Below are positions 59,708 to 64,000 of a DNA stretch of 64,000 nt, one piece after another. The stretch is taken from assembly GCA_964460345.1 (NCBI GenBank), contig CAYWRO010000006.1, positions 1-64,000 on the forward strand. Reading direction: 5' to 3'. The translations under genes were made by a program, and so were the position numbers. Numbering within the stretch: the first letter of the stretch is position 1; each line of letters opens with the position of its first letter. The notes beneath the pieces were generated by a model. It did not search any database, had not been told where the DNA came from, and saw nothing but the letters and a program-made list of their open reading frames with translations. Origin of the DNA: CAYWRO01 sp964460345 (GTDB taxonomy: Bacteria; Planctomycetota; Phycisphaerae; Phycisphaerales; UBA1924).

Positions 59708-60448
59708 TCAAGCGAGCCGGACCGGGTTGGTGAGCGTGCCGAGGCCGGTGATTGCGATTTCGACGGTGTCGCCCTCGCGGAGGAAACGCGGCGGCGTGCG
59801 GCCCGCGCCGACGCCGGCGGGGGTGCCGGTGAGGATGGCGGTGCCGGGCAGGAGCGTCGTGCCCTTGGAGAGTTCGTGGATGAGCGTGGCGACGGGAAAG
59901 AGCATGAGAGAGGTAGAGGCCCGTTGCATCTCCTCGCCGCTGACGCGCGTCGTGAGGGTGAGGTTCTGCGGGTCGGGGACCGCCGCGGCGGGGACGACCG
60001 TCGGGCCGAGGGGGCAGAAAGTGTCGAAGGACTTGCCGCGGCAGAACTGGCCGCCGGAGCCGTGCTTCTGCCACCAGCGCGCGGAGACATCGTTGGCGCA
60101 GGTGTAGCCAAGGACGCAGTCGAGGGCGCGGTCGAGGGGGACGTCGCGGGCGGGCTTGCCAAGGATCACGGCCAGTTCGCCTTCGAAATCGACCTGCTCG
60201 CGCCCCCCCACGCCCCCAACCCCCCCGACCCCTTCCTGGCAGATCTTCGGGATGACGATCGCATCGCCGGAGAGGATCGCCGCGGCGGGGTTTTTCGTGA
60301 AGACCACAATCTGTTCGGGGGCGGCGCCTCCCATTTCCTTCGCGTGGTCGGCGTAGTTGCGGCCGATGCAGAGGATGTGGCGGATGGGCAGCGGCTCAGC
60401 GTCCGGACGTTCGACAGCGACGCCGAGAGGGGTTCGGATGAGGTTCAT
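59708..60448 (-). CDS. Fumarylacetoacetate hydrolase family protein
   Basis: A 246-residue FAH-fold protein: I-L-C-I-G-R-N-Y-A-D-H-A-K-E near 25-38, F-E-G-E-L-A-V-I-L-G-K near 88-98, Y-T-C-A-N-D-V-S-A-R near 114-123, D-T-F-C-P-L-G-P near 142-149, and G-T-P-A-G-V-G near 207-213. The metal site E-x-E...D is present (E89, E91, D near 119). Such enzymes act on acylpyruvates, fumarylpyruvate or oxaloacetate; the substrate is open. A Gly/Val insert of ten residues (G-V-G-G-V-G-G-V-G-G near 74-83) is encoded by a run of G7, G5 and G7. Confidence 0.9.
   Translation of the reverse strand: MNLIRTPLGVAVERPDAEPLPIRHILCIGRNYADHAKEMGGAAPEQIVVFTKNPAAAILSGDAIVIPKICQEGVGGVGGVGGREQVDFEGELAVILGKPARDVPLDRALDCVLGYTCANDVSARWWQKHGSGGQFCRGKSFDTFCPLGPTVVPAAAVPDPQNLTLTTRVSGEEMQRASTSLMLFPVATLIHELSKGTTLLPGTAILTGTPAGVGAGRTPPRFLREGDTVEIAITGLGTLTNPVRLA
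60203..60234 (-). repeat. Poly-C/poly-G tract in the FAH gene
   Basis: On the plus strand: C7 (60203-60209), C5, C7 (60220-60226) and C4. It encodes the G-V-G-G-V-G-G insert of the hydrolase and is open to slippage. Confidence 0.75.
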
Positions 60449-60504
60449 GCGGCGATGATACGAATGCGATGACCCGACGAGGGTTGCCGGATTGCGTCTG
60501 GCTG

Positions 60505-61869
60505 TCAGGGCGCAGGCGCAGCCGTTTCGCTCTCGCTCGGCCAGAGCGAGTACGGGGCCAGCCGCGTCGGGTCCGCCGAGACTTCGTAGCCGAACGGGGC
60601 GCCGGTGGTTGGATCAACGGGTAGCTCCGTCATGTAGGTCGGCACGAGCGCATCGAGGGAGGCCGGGTACTCGCCTCGCTCGGCGTGGAAGCGTTCGATG
60701 GCGAGCCTGAAGCGGGCCTGCACGTACTCGCCAAGCGCCCTGTCGTGCGATCGCACGGCGTTGTCCAAGGCGGGCAGAATGATTCGGAGGAGGAGGTAGC
60801 CGCGGGGAAGTTTCTCGACATACATCGTCGGGTTGAACCCGGACGCCTTTCGCTGCGAGACGGTCATGCCGGCCCACTCGATCATGTTTTCATAGAGCTC
60901 GTTGGCTCGCGCGGTGGTCTGCTTCTTCGAGGGGGCGACCAGCGCCAGGACGTTGATCAGGCGGTTGTTGGGAAGGCTGGGCCCTGTGCCGGATGCCAGC
61001 GAGGAGAACGTGTGCAGCTCCGAGAGGATCAGGCGGCCGTTGCCGCGGCCGTTGTCGGTATGGGTCCACTGGATGGTGTTTAACGCGAAGTTGTGCTCGG
61101 CGCGCAGGGCGAGCTCAAGCGGGCCCGGCGGCGAGCGGTCGAGGGATTCGGCCAGTCGCTGCAGGGTCTCGGCGTCGAGCTCATACTGGGAGAGCGCCTG
61201 GTTGAGTTCACCGAGGGCGAGCTGCTGGATCGCATAACCGACGAGGTGATCAATCAACGTCCCCTGGTGGGAGGCGACGTGCGCTGATCGCGCCGTCTGA
61301 TCGAAGGCGGCCGTAAACTCCGTCCAGTCGCCCGCCGCGGCCGCCAGTCGCATGCGCGCGGCCTGGTAGCGAGCGACGTTGCGGAACTGTCCGAGCTCGG
61401 GGAGGAGGATCTCGAGCATGCGCTCGGTCGGAGGAAAGACGCGGTAGGCGGCGTCGTACGCGGCGGCGCGGGCGAGCTGCTCGTGGAGACCGGCGGCGAC
61501 AGCGTTGTCGACAATCTCCTGCGTCTGCCGGCGTACATCCTCCGGCGCCTGTGGATCCGTCAGTGCGTTGAAGTCATACGGCCAGCTGTATGCCGGATCG
61601 GTCGGCGGGACGTTCAGGTACTTCTGGCGGTTCTGGGCGATCTGCGCATCCATGGTCTGGAGGGCGATCATCCAGGCGTCCCACCCGTTCGGGGCCTCCG
61701 CCGGCTGCCAGGACAGCACAAGCTCGTTGAGCTTTGCCGTGTAGTCGATCGGATTTCCGGGCTTGGCCGTGATCGCGCGGTAGGTCTCGATGCCCAGCAG
61801 GGCGACAATCAGCAGCAGGACAGCCAGGATGATGTTGCGGGGGCGGTACCAGTGTTTGCGCGTGGACAT
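60505..61869 (-). CDS. Membrane-anchored hypothetical protein with pseudopilin-like end
   Basis: A 454-residue protein with one N-terminal transmembrane helix (about 12-32, after K-H-W-Y-R-P-R-N), a long alpha-helical body (about 60-370) and an ending with R-F-R-L-A-I-E-R-F-H-A-E-R-G-E-Y-P-A-S-L then P-T-T-G-A-P-F-G-Y. That ending resembles the last part of GspG-type pseudopilins and also the gene at 63247. No full-length family recognised. Start ATG 61869. Confidence 0.7.
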   Translation of the reverse strand: MSTRKHWYRPRNIILAVLLLIVALLGIETYRAITAKPGNPIDYTAKLNELVLSWQPAEAPNGWDAWMIALQTMDAQIAQNRQKYLNVPPTDPAYSWPYDFNALTDPQAPEDVRRQTQEIVDNAVAAGLHEQLARAAAYDAAYRVFPPTERMLEILLPELGQFRNVARYQAARMRLAAAAGDWTEFTAAFDQTARSAHVASHQGTLIDHLVGYAIQQLALGELNQALSQYELDAETLQRLAESLDRSPPGPLELALRAEHNFALNTIQWTHTDNGRGNGRLILSELHTFSSLASGTGPSLPNNRLINVLALVAPSKKQTTARANELYENMIEWAGMTVSQRKASGFNPTMYVEKLPRGYLLLRIILPALDNAVRSHDRALGEYVQARFRLAIERFHAERGEYPASLDALVPTYMTELPVDPTTGAPFGYEVSADPTRLAPYSLWPSESETAAPAP

Positions 61870-61943
61870 ACCAGTCCGTACCGCCGGCGCGCGCCGGAGG
61901 CTGCGGGAAGGAAGGGACAGGTTGGAGCAGTTTGACCGCTGGC

Positions 61944-62591
61944 TCAGCCCTGGGAGAGTTCCGAGCGAGCCCCCATGCTGAAGGCGGTCGCGACGGCCAG
62001 GAAGACCCAAAGCAGGTCGAAAAGGCCGAAGCTGGCGATGAAGACATCGAGCGAGACCGCGGTTTCCATCCCGGTCATGTCTCCGTACATGGCCAGGAGA
62101 TCGTCGCGGTACTGCTGCTGTTCATCGGGCGACATGGCGTTCCACCGCTGCACGGCATCCGTCCACACAGCGGGCGGGTAGTCGGCCTCCTCCGCGGCAA
62201 AGTCCGGATCCACGCCATCAGGCCAGGCAACCGGGCGGCCGCTTGACTGCCATTCCTCAACCACTGCGTCGGCGATGTAGGAGATGACAAACTCGTCCGA
62301 TTCGAGCGACTCGGCGAGGTTGAAGTCGGCCATGAACTCCTGGGTGTAGAGGTGGGCCACCGCATACTTGCCGCCGAGGACGGCCAGCAGGGCGACAGCC
62401 GCGGCAAGAACGCCCGTTCCCGGGTTCGCCAACTCCCTGGCCCCGACGCGGAAGCCGACTCCGACGAGGGCGCCGATGCCCCAGGCCAGCCAGCCGATTT
62501 CAAAGCCTGTGAACTTGACGACGGCGGCCCAGATCGCGCCGCCGATTGCTCCGCCGATGACGGCGCCGATGAGTCCGCTGACGATTTTCAT
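61944..62591 (-). CDS. Hypothetical membrane protein
   Basis: A 215-residue protein: three N-terminal transmembrane helices (about 5-25, 30-50, 58-78), a polar helical part with D-F-A-A-E-E-A-D-Y-P-P-A-V-W and W-N-A-M-S-P-D-E-Q-Q-Q-Y near 125-170, and a hydrophobic helix near 187-208 with G-L-F-D-L-L-W-V-F-L. AGGAG precedes ATG 62591. No family recognised. It is 74 bases upstream of the previous gene on the same strand. Confidence 0.7.
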   Translation of the reverse strand: MKIVSGLIGAVIGGAIGGAIWAAVVKFTGFEIGWLAWGIGALVGVGFRVGARELANPGTGVLAAAVALLAVLGGKYAVAHLYTQEFMADFNLAESLESDEFVISYIADAVVEEWQSSGRPVAWPDGVDPDFAAEEADYPPAVWTDAVQRWNAMSPDEQQQYRDDLLAMYGDMTGMETAVSLDVFIASFGLFDLLWVFLAVATAFSMGARSELSQG

Positions 62592-62811
62592 GGGTGGTCT
62601 CCTGAAAGAGCGCAGCGTACCGCAAACCGGCCGGGTCTTGCAACCCCGGAGGGGGGGTGGAGGTGGGATTGCCGTCCTTCCGGCTTGCAATGGGAGGCGA
62701 TCCGGGCCATGCTATCATCGGCGAAGGATCGGCCCAGCCTGAGCGCAAGAGGCGCGCTTTGTGGGGGTGGTCGGGGGCGGCGAACCGGGTGGGTGTGGAC
62801 AGGGGCGGCTG

Positions 62812-63186
62812 ATGGACAACGGGTCGGCAACGCGGGGCATGCGCGTGCTGGTGGTCGAGGACGACTACCTTTCAGCGCTGTGGCTGCAACGCGTCCTGAG
62901 CGGCCGCGGGTGGGAGGTGGTTGGGCCGGCGTCAACGGTCGATGAGGCGGTGCGGCTGATCCAGGAGGAGCCGGTGGACGTGGCGGTGCTGGACATCAAC
63001 CTCCGCGGCCGGAGCAGCGCGGGCGTGGCGGATGCGCTTAAAGAGAAGGAGACACCGTTCTTCTTCGTGAGCGGCTATGGGAGCCCGAGCATGCTGCCAC
63101 AGCATCACCGGTTTCGGCGGCGACTGACCAAGCCGGTGAGCGAGGAGGACATCGTGGGGGCGATGGAAGCGGTGATGGGCAGTTGA
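62812..63186 (+). CDS. Single-domain response regulator
   Basis: A 124-residue receiver: D-D near 17-18 in V-V-E-D-D-Y-L-S-A, acceptor Asp in V-A-V-L-D-I-N-L-R-G (near 62), S-G-Y near 88-90, and Lys in L-T-K-P-V near 106-110. The lack of output domain and the A-L-W-L-Q-R pattern resemble receivers that act with hybrid kinases. No kinase gene is beside it. Start ATG 62812 (AGGGGCGG upstream). Confidence 0.9.
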   Translation: MDNGSATRGMRVLVVEDDYLSALWLQRVLSGRGWEVVGPASTVDEAVRLIQEEPVDVAVLDINLRGRSSAGVADALKEKETPFFFVSGYGSPSMLPQHHRFRRRLTKPVSEEDIVGAMEAVMGS

Positions 63187-63246
63187 CGGTGAAGAGGATG
63201 ATGGCCCGGGGCAGCGGTGGGGCGGAGTCGAACTGGCCCAAGGGTC

Positions 63247-64000
63247 TTAATCGCCCCAGCCGAGGTCGAGATCGGGGACGGGGCGGCGGTCGCGCGTGAA
63301 GACGATGTCCGGGCCCTCCACCGGGTCGGCGAGCATGCCGGGCGGCATGGCTTTGCCGCCATCATCGGCGCCGTTGAGGCCGACGGAGTAGAGGATGGGC
63401 TTCCCGTCCTCCACGCGGTAGACGAACGGCGCTCCGGTGATGAAGTCGGGCGGAATGGCGGCGAGTTGATCGGGGACGAGCTGGTCGAGTGAGGCGGGAA
63501 AGTCGCCACGGCGGTGGCGGTAGAGGTGGATGTGGAGGAGGAGGGTGGTGGCGTCGCGGTCATTGCGCCAGCGGGCTTCTTGACGGACGATGGCCGCGAG
63601 CATGCTGCGCTGCAGGCTGATGAGTTCACGGCGCTTGAGGCGTTCGCCCATGCCTGATGAGAGAAGCATGCCGAGGAAGTCGGCGTCCTGATCCTGTTCG
63701 ATGTACGGTTCCGATTGGAGCGCAACGAGTCGGTCGAAGTCGGCCGTCACCGCGTCGAGGGAGGCCTGAATGTCTCGATTGCTATAGCCCTGACTGGCGA
63801 GCGAGGGCGGAATCAATAGAGCCTCGACTTCCAGCGTGGGCCGCAGGGGCGGGGTGCTGCACAGTTCGTCGATGACGCGAAGGAGATGTGCGCACGAGGC
63901 CTCATCGTGGCCGCTCTCGGTGAGCTGAAGACGGATCTCTTCGAGCGTGGCGTTCTGCACAGAGAGACCGACGAGGCGATGCAGAGCGACTGGGTCGTGC
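63247..64000 (-). CDS. Hypothetical protein, 5' end outside the window
   Basis: The frame is open to the window edge; the residues before the first GTG (L-H-R-L-V-G-L-S-V-Q-N) look coding, so the true start is beyond base 64000. The visible 250 residues are helical, with an ending H-L-Y-R-H-R-R-G-D-F-P-A-S-L and I-T-G-A-P-F-V-Y-R-V-E-D-G-K near 175-200, which is like the end of the 60505-61869 protein and of pseudopilins. No family recognised. Confidence 0.65.
   Translation of the reverse strand, partial: HDPVALHRLVGLSVQNATLEEIRLQLTESGHDEASCAHLLRVIDELCSTPPLRPTLEVEALLIPPSLASQGYSNRDIQASLDAVTADFDRLVALQSEPYIEQDQDADFLGMLLSSGMGERLKRRELISLQRSMLAAIVRQEARWRNDRDATTLLLHIHLYRHRRGDFPASLDQLVPDQLAAIPPDFITGAPFVYRVEDGKPILYSVGLNGADDGGKAMPPGMLADPVEGPDIVFTRDRRPVPDLDLGWGD

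Overview
The window reads as chromosomal DNA (no plasmid or phage genes seen) from a high-GC planctomycete, most likely of the Phycisphaerae. The basis is a set of lineage-typical traits: a long SecA ending in a SEC-C zinc motif; four proteins ending in the GC-type dockerin terminus (two D-h-F-D-L-L-x-Y-L-D-x-W-F modules and a final Gly-Cys); a CxxCGYDxRG..CPECG zinc ribbon; the 52-residue 'small basic protein'; a MoxR/DUF58/VWA/DUF4159 operon; and hairpin repeats scattered between genes. No rRNA, CRISPR array, integrase, transposase or phage structural gene was seen. One tRNA (Pro, anticodon CGG) is present.

Layout. 1-3.4 kb: 3' end of secA with its terminator, a pseudopilin, tRNA-Pro. 3.5-15.5 kb: a minus-strand block running nuoI, a VKOR-thioredoxin fusion, moxR, DUF58, a BatA-like VWA protein, a second VWA protein, a long DUF4175-like coiled-coil protein and DUF4159. 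15.6-24.5 kb: a SPOR-like membrane protein, the small basic protein, an ECF sigma/anti-sigma pair, a response regulator, a four-PAS hybrid histidine kinase, queA and a zinc-ribbon membrane protein. 24.8-38 kb: mostly single housekeeping or hypothetical genes (HAD phosphatase, CBS pair, esterase, prenyltransferase-fold secreted protein, rsmE, metallopeptidase, aroA, groES-like, apt, CBM48, folA-thyA). 38-42 kb: a secreted GC-dockerin protein and a beta-lactamase/NamZ fusion probably acting on peptidoglycan. 42-43.8 kb: rpsP-trmD-rplS without rimM. 43.8-49 kb: a quinone-oxidoreductase-like protein and the hen1-pnkp RNA-repair operon. 49-64 kb: diguanylate cyclase, atpC, a FecCD permease, a large secreted GC-dockerin protein, an uncharacterised 416-residue protein, two coiled-coil/lipoprotein genes, two tandem GC-dockerin paralogues without signal peptides, smpB, an FAH-family hydrolase, two hypothetical membrane proteins, a receiver protein and a partial hypothetical gene.

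How genes work together. Hen1 and Pnkp form a complete RNA end-healing, 2'-O-methylating and sealing machine. FolA and ThyA overlap and supply dTMP. RpsP, TrmD and RplS serve translation and share a promoter-like box. The MoxR block is a chaperone-ATPase/von Willebrand system of the envelope. The two fused domains of the 39343-41781 protein correspond to neighbouring muropeptide-recycling genes in Bacillus.

The most unusual content is small-scale DNA structure: a palindromic decamer (CGCCGCGGCG) found 25 times by eye, several heptamer-periodic tandem arrays with unrelated consensus sequences, and hairpin repeats that lie inside coding sequence at linkers and gene ends. Among proteins, the GC-dockerin set, and especially its two leaderless tandem members, is the best candidate for an under-described system.
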